Of a stretch of DNA of 56,319 bases, positions 1 to 10,929 are shown in pieces. The notes under the pieces are model-generated. The model did no database searches and had not been told where the DNA came from. It saw only the letters and a list, made by a program, of their open reading frames with translations. The translations under genes were made by a program, and so were the position numbers. This stretch comes from an uncultured Spirochaetota bacterium (lineage in GTDB: Bacteria > Spirochaetota > UBA4802 > UBA5550): positions 1-56,319 of the forward strand of contig CALMRZ010000076.1 in NCBI GenBank assembly GCA_937872225.1, written 5' to 3'. How positions within the stretch are numbered: position 1 is the first letter of the stretch; every line of letters begins with the position of its first letter.

Positions 1-1157
1 GACGCGAAGTCCCGCTTGAGGGCCTTGCCGATGAGGACGCTCTGGTAAAAACCGCCGGTGTTGACCGTGTGCTCTTTCTCGTCAACTTCATACGATTCGT
101 CCTTCGGGTGCTCCATCCCAAGGTCGATAAGTCCGCAGGATTCCCGGTAATAGGTGTTGTAGATGCTCCTGAGTTTTGCGTACTTGGCATCATCGAAGTT
201 GATATGGATCTGGTATGCTTTCCTGCACGGTATCGCGTTTAAAATTTTGGATACGGCCTCGATGTCCTTGTTCCTGAACTTCGGATCCGGGCGCGATTCG
301 GAATCCTTGGACATGTATTTCCTGTCATGACCCGGCATGTACATCACAATGGAACGGTTGTTCCAGCGGAGAAAGCAGCGGATCATCTCCTTCATTGCTT
401 TCTTGTGTTTGTACCAGCCAGGATTCACCACGGGTTCTATATATTCAGAGTACAGCGGCAGCTGCAGGAGGGAAAGGTAATAGTTTTTCCCCAGCGTTTG
501 TTTCACTTCAGCTATGTACTTCCGATATTCGGAAAAAGCGATTTGCTGCAGCATGGCCCTTCGGGAGCCCAGCCGGGAAGACCGCCACTCTTCGATGAAT
601 TTTTTGAATCCTTCTTCATTCAGGCCTGCGGCGCTGTAGATCCAGCTGGAATATACCAGCACCATCGAATTGGCGTCCTGTTCCTGGGTCCATCCCCCGA
701 ATGACAGAATCAGGAGTCCGTCGTCCTTGAGATAATAGGAGGCGAGGTTCCGGATCATGCTGGCCGTGGTGATGTTGAGAATCAGGGCCTCGGAGGTGAA
801 GGTTCCCATGACCAGGCCGGTCATCTGTTCAACGACCTCCGGGATCAGGCCCCAGGCCATGCTGCTGTCGCCGACCAGGAGGATGTCGCATGACTTGGGT
901 CCCTTTGCCAGAAGCGGCATTTTTTCCAGATCCAGCTGCGTGCCCGTCATGCACCCGGCGTTTTTCGTGAAACCCATGTCCAGCCCGTAGCGCGCCCCTG
1001 TTTTCCTGAATTCATCGTAAAAAGGATTCTCGGTGATATCGTTCTTCGCGCGCTGTTCCTTTTCATGCCCCACATAGGCGGTCTGGAGAAAAACCGACAG
1101 CAGGGATCCCGCCAGGAGCGTCACTATGACGAAAACAATTATGTTTCTCGAACTCAT
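1..1157 (-). CDS. SGNH-like acyltransferase partner of MBOAT (partial)
   Basis: The reading frame starts at ATG 1157 and is still open at the window edge, giving about 385 residues with the C-terminus missing. Residues 5-25 form one hydrophobic N-terminal segment (signal anchor or signal peptide). A GDSSMAWG stretch at about residues 96-103 looks like the block I serine motif of SGNH hydrolases and of AlgX/AlgJ/DltD-type proteins. The start is eight bases beyond the stop of the MBOAT gene, and its ribosome binding site AGGTG overlaps that stop, so the two are translationally linked. MBOAT proteins of the AlgI/DltB type pass acyl groups across the membrane to such partners. Role in O-acylation of an exported polymer is inferred; the substrate cannot be told. 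Confidence 0.7.
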   Translation of the reverse strand, partial: MSSRNIIVFVIVTLLAGSLLSVFLQTAYVGHEKEQRAKNDITENPFYDEFRKTGARYGLDMGFTKNAGCMTGTQLDLEKMPLLAKGPKSCDILLVGDSSMAWGLIPEVVEQMTGLVMGTFTSEALILNITTASMIRNLASYYLKDDGLLILSFGGWTQEQDANSMVLVYSSWIYSAAGLNEEGFKKFIEEWRSSRLGSRRAMLQQIAFSEYRKYIAEVKQTLGKNYYLSLLQLPLYSEYIEPVVNPGWYKHKKAMKEMIRCFLRWNNRSIVMYMPGHDRKYMSKDSESRPDPKFRNKDIEAVSKILNAIPCRKAYQIHINFDDAKYAKLRSIYNTYYRESCGLIDLGMEHPKDESYEVDEKEHTVNTGGFYQSVLIGKALKRDFA

Positions 1158-1165
1158 GGATTCAC

Positions 1166-2545
1166 CTAAAACTTGAAGTAGATAAAGGGCTGATCCTGTC
1201 CGGGGAAGATAAGCGCAAGCAGGAGCAGCACGCAGAGAATGATGATCACATGGGGTTTATTATTGACCTCGGGGAACCCCTGCTCATCCACGGTGTAGAA
1301 CTTGACCCAGTGATCGATGATCAGGAATCCGAATACCAGGACAAGGGGCAGAAACGCGACCGCTGTGCTCATCCTGAAATTCAGTGAATTGTACCCGAAC
1401 ATCCTGACCAGAAGCTTCGCGGCATTCTTAACGTCCAGGCGGAAAAAGGTCGCCGCGGCGGCGAAAAGAAGGAAGGTGATAAACCGCCTGACGATATAAT
1501 TAATGCGCGTGTATCTTGTGCCCAGGGCGTCCTCAATCGAAATTATGACGCCCTGTATCGATCCCCACACAATGTAATTGAGGCCGGTGCCGTGCCAGAT
1601 GCCGGAAACGATAAAGGTCAGCACCAGGTTCAGGTATTTCCGCGCCTTGCCGCTCCTGCTCCCCCCCAGGGGTATATACACATAGTCCCTGAGCCAGAAG
1701 GAAAAACTGATATGCCACCGGCGCCACAGCTCGCCGAAGGACGACGCGATATAGGGATAGTTGAAGTTGGCCGGAAGCCTGAACCCCAGGAGCAGGGAGA
1801 ACCCGATGGCCATGTCGCTGTAGCCGCTGAAATCGCCGTAAATCTGGCCGAGGAACCCGATCATGGTGGCCCAGGCCTCATGGATGTCCATCCGGTCAAC
1901 GCCGAAGATCAGGTTCCAGTTGACGTATGACCCCAGGTTGTCCGCAATAAGGAGCTTCTTGATGATGCCGGAAGCTATGAGCACGGCGCTGAGAGAGATC
2001 GTTTTCGTGGTAACGGGCTCCCGTTCCTTCAGGTATTTGAAAAAATTCCCTCCTCTCAGGATGGGGCCGGAGGAAATGGTCGGCCAGAAGGTAATGAAAA
2101 TCAGGGCATCGAACAGGGTCTCCGGCGGATCGGCGTTGTTCCGGTATAGGTCGATGAAATAGCCGATGACCGTGCAGGTGAAAAAGGAGATGCCCAGGGG
2201 GATAAAAACGTTGAACATGGCGGAAATGTTTTTCGTTACCATCACCACGAACACGTAGTAGTATTTGAAGAACGCCCACACCAGGACCAGCAACGCCACC
2301 AGGAGGCGGAGGAGCACTACCGAGCGGTTCCGGTGCAGGGCAGCGCCGGCGTACCTGACCAGGACCGCGTATCCTATAAGGATAAAAACGGCGGGCGGAT
2401 ACCAGAGTGCGTACATGAGGAGCGAGCTGGCCGCGACAATGATATTCAATACAGCCGTCCTGTCCTTGAAGAACCGGTAACAGATGAAATAGAGGGCGAA
2501 AAAAATGATCAAAATAACGGCTGTGAGATTCGATGTAAAATCCAT
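1166..2545 (-). CDS. MBOAT-family membrane O-acyltransferase (AlgI/DltB-like)
   Basis: A 459-residue polytopic membrane protein with about ten hydrophobic segments. The conserved MBOAT features are visible: FGELWRRWHISFSFWLRDYV in the middle and the active-site histidine motif SGIWHGTGLNYIVWG in the second half. Length matches AlgI-type proteins (about 460-520). The family moves acetyl or other acyl groups from the cytoplasm to a periplasmic acceptor, for example alginate, teichoic acid or another polysaccharide. It is first in a two-gene operon with the SGNH-like protein downstream. No polymer synthesis genes are in view, so the acceptor is unknown. An AT-rich stretch upstream (about 2546-2580) has a TATAAT-like box on the minus strand but no good -35 element. 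Confidence 0.88.
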   Translation of the reverse strand: MDFTSNLTAVILIIFFALYFICYRFFKDRTAVLNIIVAASSLLMYALWYPPAVFILIGYAVLVRYAGAALHRNRSVVLLRLLVALLVLVWAFFKYYYVFVVMVTKNISAMFNVFIPLGISFFTCTVIGYFIDLYRNNADPPETLFDALIFITFWPTISSGPILRGGNFFKYLKEREPVTTKTISLSAVLIASGIIKKLLIADNLGSYVNWNLIFGVDRMDIHEAWATMIGFLGQIYGDFSGYSDMAIGFSLLLGFRLPANFNYPYIASSFGELWRRWHISFSFWLRDYVYIPLGGSRSGKARKYLNLVLTFIVSGIWHGTGLNYIVWGSIQGVIISIEDALGTRYTRINYIVRRFITFLLFAAAATFFRLDVKNAAKLLVRMFGYNSLNFRMSTAVAFLPLVLVFGFLIIDHWVKFYTVDEQGFPEVNNKPHVIIILCVLLLLALIFPGQDQPFIYFKF

Positions 2546-2701
2546 TTTTGATTACAATTATAATGTTGTTTTAATTTTTTTATGCAGATCGGCGTGCACG
2601 CTACACGCTAGGGCATTAAAAAATCATTGTCAGAAAAGACATAGACTGCCGCACCTGCCAACACAGATATCGCATCGGATGATAAAAACATCGAAGATGC
2701 G

Positions 2702-2725
2702 GGGGCCGGGGGATAACCCGGCCCC
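2702..2725 (-). terminator. GC-rich hairpin downstream of clpB
   Basis: A perfect 9-bp inverted repeat (GGGGCCGGG / CCCGGCCCC) with a 6-base loop lies about 30 bases past the clpB stop, in the 209-base gap before the MBOAT gene. There is no immediate T-run on the minus strand, so intrinsic termination is probable but not certain. Confidence 0.5.
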
Positions 2726-2754
2726 GATCTCACCGGAGCGGGGCCGGAAGGAGG

Positions 2755-5337
<2,583 letters not shown>

Positions 5338-5523
5338 CTCGGTCACTCTCCCTAAAAATCTTTTTCAGTACCGGAGGCTCGGACACGGCCGCACCTCAGG
5401 CGGCCATGGCATAGCCCCTCCACTAGATGCACGGATAGCGGTTGCACCCCTATCTCATGACACCTCGACAAATAATGCAAGGATTAAAAAGCAAAAGGTA
5501 AGAAACATTTACAGGATACTATT

Positions 5524-5552
5524 AAAATAAATAAAAAAAAACCGATCGTCAA
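5524..5552 (-). promoter_or_regulatory. possible clpB promoter
   Basis: On the minus strand TTGACG (5552-5547) and TATTTT (5529-5524) are separated by 17 bases in an A/T-run-rich stretch about 190 bases upstream of clpB. The -10 match is weak. The leader between here and the gene contains nothing I recognise as a heat-shock operator. Confidence 0.3.
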
Positions 5553-5597
5553 GGGGGGATTGCAATAATTTGATCAGCGTCGATGAAGGAACATGAA

Positions 5598-5618
5598 CCC
5601 CCGCCGGACGGGCGGGGG
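5598..5618 (-). terminator. GC-rich hairpin after the secreted-protein gene
   Basis: CCCCCGCC and GGCGGGGG pair perfectly around a 5-base loop, 15 bases past the stop of the minus-strand gene ending at 5634. Flanking GATGAA/TTCATC can extend the stem imperfectly. There is no T-run, so this is terminator-like rather than a clear intrinsic terminator. Confidence 0.5.
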
Positions 5619-5633
5619 CTGATTCATTCATCG

Positions 5634-6155
5634 CTACAGGCTCTTCATCCGCTCGCCGACGGTTTTGGCAAGCTCCTGGATGTAGTGAAAATTCTCGATG
5701 TCATCGACGAAGAATATGATGGCCATGTTGTCCTTCGTGATCATCAGGGCCCGGTCGTTGTTGTAGCCGACGAATTCAGACATTTTCTTCATTTCCTGCT
5801 GCGCGTCCCTCATGCTGTTATACAGGATGACATAGCAGACGATGTCGTCGCCGAGGGGCGTCTTCTTGTTGGCGATGATGGAAACATGGATGCCGGCGAT
5901 CCTGTTGAAGTCCCCGCCCGGATAGATCTTGTCCGCCAGCCTCTTGATGGCGGCCCTGTCCATCAGCCACGGGTTGCCCTTCAGGGTGCTCCGGTAGGGC
6001 GCCGGGACCGTGCCGTACATGAAGCCCTCCGGGATATCGGCATTGGTCAGCTTCACGGTATCAATGGCGTTTATTTTCAGCTGGGAGTTACCTTTTAATT
6101 CCGTGAAGAGAATAAAGGAAAGGAGAATGCAAATGGACAGTATGGCTTTTTTCAT
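5634..6155 (-). CDS. small secreted protein, unknown family
   Basis: A 173-residue protein starting at ATG 6155, chosen because GGGAGA lies just upstream and because an N-terminal signal peptide (MKKAILSICILLSFILFTEL) then begins the protein; the longer frame from 6203 would bury it. There is no lipobox cysteine, so it is probably periplasmic or secreted. The mature part is a mixed alpha/beta sequence with no motif I recognise. It stands alone between clpB and the FTR-like gene, with a terminator-like hairpin behind it. Function unknown. Confidence 0.75.
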   Translation of the reverse strand: MKKAILSICILLSFILFTELKGNSQLKINAIDTVKLTNADIPEGFMYGTVPAPYRSTLKGNPWLMDRAAIKRLADKIYPGGDFNRIAGIHVSIIANKKTPLGDDIVCYVILYNSMRDAQQEMKKMSEFVGYNNDRALMITKDNMAIIFFVDDIENFHYIQELAKTVGERMKSL

Positions 6156-6573
6156 GGGAATCTCCCGATTGTGAATAATTCCGCACGGCGCAGGGCCTTG
6201 CACCGCTTCATTGATAGTATCGGAATTTCAGGAGGGCATCTTAAGGATTTTATTCCGGGCCCATGGCCGGAACATACACGCCATAAAGCGCCCGATACGT
6301 CATGGCCTTTTCAAATGAGACTTGTCCGGTGTCATTGAAAGAGTGCAATTCAATTGATAGAGAGGATGTCACTTCTGCGGCACTTGATTTTGCTCCCGTA
6401 ATACCTGAAAACGGCACCGGTACTGAATCATTTCCCCGTGACAAGGCCGGACACGGGCAACACTATCTTATCCAGAATATCGTCGATGCGCTTCTCGGAA
6501 AAGGAACATGCCCAGGCACCGGTCATACTGCGGCGCGGACCAGCAGGGTGATGGACGAAATGGTAAAGGATTA
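6156..6573. other. intergenic, no convincing gene
   Basis: Between the secreted-protein gene and the FTR-like gene (both minus). Short frames on both strands lack ribosome binding sites and family resemblance. It presumably holds the promoter of the gene ending at 5634. I see no repeat or clear hairpin. Confidence 0.5.
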
Positions 6574-7089
6574 TTACATGAACCGTTCGAAGCGGTCCTT
6601 GTCGGCCTTGCAGATGGGGCAGACCCCGGGGGGCTCCTCCCGGGCGCAGAGATAGCCGCAGACCTTGCAGCGCCACACCGGGAGGCTCAACCCGGCGGAC
6701 GGCTTCTGCCGCGCGGCATCGATCTCCGCCAGCGCCCGCTCCTCTTCCGGCGGACGGCGCTCCGGTATCGGCTGCAGGTCCTTCTCCCCCTTCACTATCC
6801 GCTCGGACACGTAGAGCCCGCAATAGCAGGCGTCGAACTCGGCAAGATCGCTGTCCCGGTAGTCGCAGGGGCAGATGATGTCCAGATCATCCCGCCTGTT
6901 CCCAGAGGCAAGCCTGCAGGGACAGGCGCGGTACCCGTACCGTTCTTCATTTACGATAAGACCCCGGACCAGTTCCTTCGTAAATTCGACATCAGGACCA
7001 AGGTGGTAGCCTGCCTTTTCAGCTTCATCGAAAAGCTTTTTATACAGCCTGTCAACGGCTTCCGGTGAAACGGCGCGCTCCCCGGTCAT
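6574..7089 (-). CDS. ferredoxin:thioredoxin reductase catalytic subunit-like protein fused to a rubredoxin-like domain
   Basis: A 171-residue protein. Residues 1-100 match the FTR catalytic (beta) subunit: three CxC pairs at Cys56/58 (ACPCR), Cys73/75 (ICPCDYRD) and Cys88/90 (ACYCGLYVS), which in FTR supply the 4Fe-4S ligands and the redox disulfide. Residues 139-171 form a rubredoxin/zinc-ribbon-like tail with Cys141, 144, 157 and 160. FTR passes electrons from ferredoxin to thioredoxin-type disulfides; the tail may be an electron entry module. The start codon overlaps the end of the upstream glutaredoxin gene by four bases, so the glutaredoxin is the likely partner. The variable-chain FTR subunit is absent, as in many anaerobes. 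Confidence 0.88.
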   Translation of the reverse strand: MTGERAVSPEAVDRLYKKLFDEAEKAGYHLGPDVEFTKELVRGLIVNEERYGYRACPCRLASGNRRDDLDIICPCDYRDSDLAEFDACYCGLYVSERIVKGEKDLQPIPERRPPEEERALAEIDAARQKPSAGLSLPVWRCKVCGYLCAREEPPGVCPICKADKDRFERFM

Positions 7090-7367
7090 TTTACCAGCCC
7101 CCTGATCTTTTCCTCGTCAAAACCGATAATGCATTCATGGTCATTGATGACCAGGGTGGGAAAGGAACACCGGGGATTCCACTGGCGTATGTTGTCCTTG
7201 ACGATGGCATTCTCGGCGCTTTCCAGGAGATCCACGTAGACATAGGAATATGCAAGCTTCAATTCATCCAGCAGACTCTTGGCCTTTTTACACCATATGC
7301 AGGTGCTGAGGGCGTACAGGGCTATGGTTCCAACATTCTTTCCATCAACATGGGTCATTTCGGCCAT
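7086..7367 (-). CDS. glutaredoxin-family protein
   Basis: A 93-residue thioredoxin-fold protein with the redox motif CIWC at residues 23-26, preceded by an IALYALST strand, and the cis-proline region [17 protein letters not shown]. Length is typical of a glutaredoxin. GGAG lies ten bases before ATG 7367. It is first in an operon with the FTR-rubredoxin fusion (4-base overlap), so it is probably reduced by ferredoxin rather than by glutathione. The operon is divergent from nrdD across a 454-base AT-rich gap, which suggests it may supply electrons to the ribonucleotide reductase (inference). Confidence 0.88.
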   Translation of the reverse strand: MAEMTHVDGKNVGTIALYALSTCIWCKKAKSLLDELKLAYSYVYVDLLESAENAIVKDNIRQWNPRCSFPTLVINDHECIIGFDEEKIRGLVK

Positions 7368-7821
7368 ATAAGGGATTCTCCTTTATTTATTCATTATTAT
7401 ATTTCATTATCTCATGATTTCTTTTTAAATCTTCATTAGTATTACTCTAGTTTACATTAATTGCATAGAGAAAACCACCAAATAAGTGTAATTTCAATAA
7501 AAAAAGACCTGCTTCATAACTAGCAATGATAATTATGATATTATATAGAAGTGAAAAGATATCATCAGCTATTTTTAGAAAGAAGCTAAATTATTTCCAG
7601 TCTGCATTGTTTGGACTGAAAATTCCAAAAATTTTTTATAGCGACATAATATTTTTAATTGACTTTTTATTGTGAGAGGCTATATAAGATTAATAGCAAA
7701 TTACTTGTATTATGTCACATTAGATTTTCACTTCCCGAGTCGAAAATATTTTTCTGTATTTCCGTATATTGTTTTATTTTGTATATGCAAATTTAACCGC
7801 TACTGATTCCGGAGATTCCAC
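7368..7821. promoter_or_regulatory. AT-rich divergent control region between glutaredoxin and nrdD
   Basis: A 454-base stretch, far more AT-rich than its neighbours, with no gene on either strand. It holds an imperfect palindrome at about 7596-7622 (CAGTC and GACTG arms, 11-base centre, flanked by T and A runs), which may be an operator or hairpin. I could not find a convincing NrdR box. The nrdD ribosome binding site GGAG is at 7811-7814. Confidence 0.45.
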
Positions 7822-9855
7822 ATGGCTGACGGTTCCCAATCCAATTTCATACGAAAACGGGACGGCAGGATAGTCCCTTTCAACCCCGAAAAAATAACCG
7901 ACGCCATCTACAAGGCCGCCCAGGCGGTGGGCGGCAGCGACCGCGCCACGGCCCAGGCCATCTCCGATTCCATTATTGGCATTTTAACCATCATCTACAA
8001 AGACGGCCGGATCCCCACCGTTGAAAACGTACAGGACCTGGTCGAAAAAATGCTCATCGAGCGGGGCCATGCCAAGGTCGCCAAGGCCTACATCCTCTAC
8101 CGCGAGCAGCACCGGAAGATCCGCGAAGGGAAAAGCCTCCTCACCGAAGGCCTTGAGCTGATAGAAAGCTACCTGGACCGTTCCGACTGGCGGGTTAATG
8201 AAAACAGCAACATGAGCTACTCCCTCCAGGGGCTGAACAACCACATAGCCACCGCCGTGACCGCCAAGTACTGGCTCGAGCGGATATACCCCCCGGAGAT
8301 CCGCAACGCCCACGTGAACTGCGATTTCCATATCCATGACCTGGGGCTCCTCTCGGCCTACTGCGTCGGATGGGACCTGCGCGACCTTCTCATTCGCGGC
8401 TTCGGCGGCGTGGCAGGCAAGGTGGAGAGCAGGCCTGCCAAGCATTTCCGGAGCGCCCTGGGCCACGTGGTCAATTTCTTCTACACCCTGCAGGGTGAGT
8501 CCGCCGGCGCCCAGGCCTTTGCCAACTTCGACACCTACCTGGCTCCCTTCATATGGTACGACAAGCTTTCGTATGAAGAAGTCAAGCAGTCTCTCCAAGA
8601 GTTCATCTTCAATATGAATATCCCCACCAGGGTCGGGTTTCAGACCCCCTTTACCAACGTGACCCTGGACCTCACGGTGCCGTCCAACATCGCCGGCGAA
8701 CATGTCATCATCGGCGGCGAAGCGCAGGAAAAGACCTACGGCCAGTTCCAGGACGAGATGGACATGTTCAACATCGCCTTCGCCGAGGCCATGTCCGAAG
8801 GGGACGCCAAGAACAGGATCTTCACCTTCCCTATCCCCACCTACAACATCAGCAGGGACTTTGACTGGGACAACGCCAAGCTCGACCCGATGTGGGAGAT
8901 GACCGCCAAGTACGGCATACCCTACTTCGCCAACTTCATCAATTCGGACATGGACCCGGAAGACGCGCGCTCCATGTGCTGCCGCCTGCGCCTTGACAAC
9001 CGCGAGCTGCGGAAACGCGGCGGCGGGCTCTTCGGCGCCAATCCCCTTACCGGGAGCATCGGCGTGGTCACCATCAACCTGCCGCGCATAGCCTACGCGT
9101 CCAAGAACGAAGGCGACTTTTTCGAGACCCTCGAACGCCTCATGGCCCTGGCGAAAAGCTCCCTGGAGATCAAGCGCAAGGCCCTGGAGAATTTCACCGA
9201 GAACAATCTTTATCCGTACACCAAGCATTACCTCTCAGCCATCTACGAGCGGAACAAGAAATACTGGATCAACCATTTCTCGACCATCGGCCTCATCGGC
9301 ATGAACGAGACCTGCCTGAACATGCTGAACGCGGACATCGCCACGATCGAAGGGAAAGAGTTCGCCCTGAAGGTCCTCGACTTCATGCGCAACCGCATCA
9401 TGCAGTTCCAGGAGGAGACCGGCAACTTCTACAACCTCGAAGCGACCCCCGCGGAGGGCGTCAGCTACCGCTTCGCCATGCATGACCGGAAGCTTTTCAA
9501 GGACATCAGGACATCGGGCACCCAGGAGCCCTATTACACCAACTCGGTCCACCTTCCGGTGGGGCACACGGACGATCTCTTCGACGTCCTCGACCACCAG
9601 GACGAGCTGCAGACGAAATTCACCGGCGGCACGGTGGTACACCTCTTCCTCGGCGAAAAGATCAATGACGTCAGCTCGGTCAAGATGCTGGTGAAAAAGA
9701 TCGCCGAAAACTATTCGCTTCCCTATTTTACCATCACCCCCACCTTCAGCGTATGCCCGGTCCACGGGTATATACCGGGGGCGCACAAATACTGTCCCTA
9801 TGACCATTCCCAGGACGAGCTGATAGAACACGGTATTGAAGTTGACGGCGCGTAA
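7822..9855 (+). CDS. nrdD: anaerobic ribonucleoside-triphosphate reductase body, lacking the glycyl-radical tail
   Basis: A 677-residue class III ribonucleotide reductase that makes dNTPs from NTPs without oxygen. An ATP-cone allosteric domain opens the protein (about 5-95: IRKRDGRIVPFNPEKITDAI). The active-site region has MCCRLR with Cys386/387 followed by KRGGGLFGANPLTGSIG, resembling the Thermotoga-type enzyme. The sequence stays family-like up to TPTFSVCPVHGYIPGAHKYC but stops 24 residues after that point, before the universal RVxGY glycyl-radical motif. That motif is encoded by the next ORF (10044-10208), in another frame. The usual CxxC zinc pairs are also reduced to CPVH and CPYDH. Start ATG 7822 has GGAG seven bases upstream. 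Confidence 0.93.
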   Translation: MADGSQSNFIRKRDGRIVPFNPEKITDAIYKAAQAVGGSDRATAQAISDSIIGILTIIYKDGRIPTVENVQDLVEKMLIERGHAKVAKAYILYREQHRKIREGKSLLTEGLELIESYLDRSDWRVNENSNMSYSLQGLNNHIATAVTAKYWLERIYPPEIRNAHVNCDFHIHDLGLLSAYCVGWDLRDLLIRGFGGVAGKVESRPAKHFRSALGHVVNFFYTLQGESAGAQAFANFDTYLAPFIWYDKLSYEEVKQSLQEFIFNMNIPTRVGFQTPFTNVTLDLTVPSNIAGEHVIIGGEAQEKTYGQFQDEMDMFNIAFAEAMSEGDAKNRIFTFPIPTYNISRDFDWDNAKLDPMWEMTAKYGIPYFANFINSDMDPEDARSMCCRLRLDNRELRKRGGGLFGANPLTGSIGVVTINLPRIAYASKNEGDFFETLERLMALAKSSLEIKRKALENFTENNLYPYTKHYLSAIYERNKKYWINHFSTIGLIGMNETCLNMLNADIATIEGKEFALKVLDFMRNRIMQFQEETGNFYNLEATPAEGVSYRFAMHDRKLFKDIRTSGTQEPYYTNSVHLPVGHTDDLFDVLDHQDELQTKFTGGTVVHLFLGEKINDVSSVKMLVKKIAENYSLPYFTITPTFSVCPVHGYIPGAHKYCPYDHSQDELIEHGIEVDGA

Positions 9856-9920
9856 TGTCGATATATAAAAGAGGGGATATCCGACATAATCCGGACGCCC
9901 CTGGAGTTTGAGTCACATCC

Positions 9921-9997
9921 ACCCATCCCCACGGAGGGGGGGGTTGATGGCTATGACTTATCTTTAAGTCCCCTGCCGGGGGATTTAGGGAGGATAA
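9921..9997. repeat. dispersed C/G-rich repeat, copy 1
   Basis: Contains the core CCCCTGCCGGGGGATTTAGGG preceded by a GGCTATGACTT-like block; both parts recur at 28027-28105, and the core recurs inverted at about 29130. It sits in the gap between the nrdD body and the glycyl-radical ORF, so its insertion may have split the gene. Confidence 0.6.
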
Positions 9998-10043
9998 TCA
10001 GAGACATTATAAGTAAATCTTATACTATTTGAGGAGATGCATG

Positions 10044-10208
10044 ATGAGCAAGAAAGAATTAAAGGTCCCGGTTGAAGTGTATTCACGCGTTGTCGGCTAT
10101 TTCCGGCCTGTCAATCAGTGGAACAAGGGGAAGCAGGAAGAATTCCGCGAAAGAAAAGTCTACCGCGTGGAGCAGACGCCGGTTTATGAATATCAGAGGA
10201 ATATATAA
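10044..10208 (+). CDS. stand-alone glycyl-radical peptide of the anaerobic ribonucleotide reductase
   Basis: A 54-residue ORF that is nothing but the NrdD C-terminus: EVYSRVVGYFRPV with the radical glycine at residue 18, followed by NQWNKGKQEEFRERK. In ordinary NrdD this is fused to the body. Here a stop codon, about 190 bases and a dispersed repeat separate them, and the frame differs. GAGGAG at 10031-10036 is seven bases before ATG 10044 (ATG 10041 is also possible, adding one Met). It overlaps the start of nrdG by 23 bases, so it is translated with the activase. The likely role is a second subunit that docks on NrdD and carries the radical, like the GrcA spare part of pyruvate formate-lyase. 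Function is inferred from motif and position. Confidence 0.85.
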   Translation: MSKKELKVPVEVYSRVVGYFRPVNQWNKGKQEEFRERKVYRVEQTPVYEYQRNI

Positions 10209-10884
10209 AACTTCGCTGATCGACTACCCGGGCAAGATCAGCGCCGTGCTGTTCACCGGGGGATGCAACCTGCGCTGTCGGTACTGCCACAATCCCGACC
10301 TTGCCGGCAACTGGCAGGAGATGCCTCTTTCCAGCGACGAGGACACCCTCGACCTTCTCAGGAAGAGGAAAAACCTCATTGACGGTGTCACCATTTCCGG
10401 CGGTGAGCCAACGCTGTCGAAAGACCTTTTTTCCTTCGTGGAAAAGATCAAAGAACTCCAACTGGCGGTAAAGCTCGATTCCAACGGCCTGCAGCCCGGG
10501 GTCATCAGGAACCTCGTCGCCGGAGGTCTCTTGGATTACGCCGCCATAGACATTAAAACATCGCCGGAAAAATACCGGCTCCTCACCGATTCCGATGTGG
10601 ATTTCAGCAACATCGCCGAGAGCATCGAGGTCCTGAGAACAAGCGGTATCGACTACGAGGTACGCACGACCTGCGTGCCGGCCTATGTCACCATGGAAGA
10701 CCTGGCCAGCATCAGGGACGCCGTCGGCAGGGTCAGAAAATATTTCCTGCAGCAGTTCCAGCGCGAGGCGCGTCTCCTGGACAGGGCGTGGGAAGTCATC
10801 GAGCCGTACCCGGTGGAAACGCTCCGGCAGTTCAGGGATTTCATCCTCACCTTCGCCGACCGGTGCGAGATACGGGGCATCTGA
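10186..10884 (+). CDS. nrdG: anaerobic ribonucleotide reductase activating enzyme (radical SAM)
   Basis: A 232-residue radical SAM protein with the cluster motif CNLRCRYC (Cys27, 31, 34) and the glycine-rich TISGGEPTL SAM-binding strand. It cleaves SAM to abstract a hydrogen from the radical glycine of NrdD. Start ATG 10186 gives the natural N-terminus MNIRGIYKTSLIDYPG; a longer frame from 10072 runs through the overlapping glycyl-radical ORF and is rejected. The overlap suggests coupled translation with that peptide, its substrate. Length is in the pyruvate-formate-lyase-activase-like NrdG range rather than the short E. coli NrdG (about 155), which fits the Thermotoga-type reductase. Confidence 0.92.
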   Translation: MNIRGIYKTSLIDYPGKISAVLFTGGCNLRCRYCHNPDLAGNWQEMPLSSDEDTLDLLRKRKNLIDGVTISGGEPTLSKDLFSFVEKIKELQLAVKLDSNGLQPGVIRNLVAGGLLDYAAIDIKTSPEKYRLLTDSDVDFSNIAESIEVLRTSGIDYEVRTTCVPAYVTMEDLASIRDAVGRVRKYFLQQFQREARLLDRAWEVIEPYPVETLRQFRDFILTFADRCEIRGI

Positions 10885-10929
10885 CAGGCAACGACTCCCT
10901 GCCGCCACAGACACCAACCGATACTTCGG

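Noticed and set aside
5347-5633. CIRCE heat-shock element upstream of clpB
   Set aside because: No TTAGCACTC/GAGTGCTAA pair is present.
6302-6655. A 117-codon plus-strand frame between the secreted protein and FTR genes
   Set aside because: No ribosome site or family match, and it runs into the FTR gene on the other strand.
7368-7821. NrdR boxes upstream of nrdD
   Set aside because: No pair of sites close to the consensus was found by eye.
7984-9228. A 414-codon minus-strand frame opposite nrdD
   Set aside because: Shadow of the GC-rich nrdD codons; the plus strand encodes a clear family.
9856-10040. NrdD stop as a simple frameshift or sequencing error
   Set aside because: The gap is about 190 bases with a dispersed repeat, and the tail ORF has its own ribosome site and start, so one error would not rejoin the parts. 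Resequencing would still be wise.
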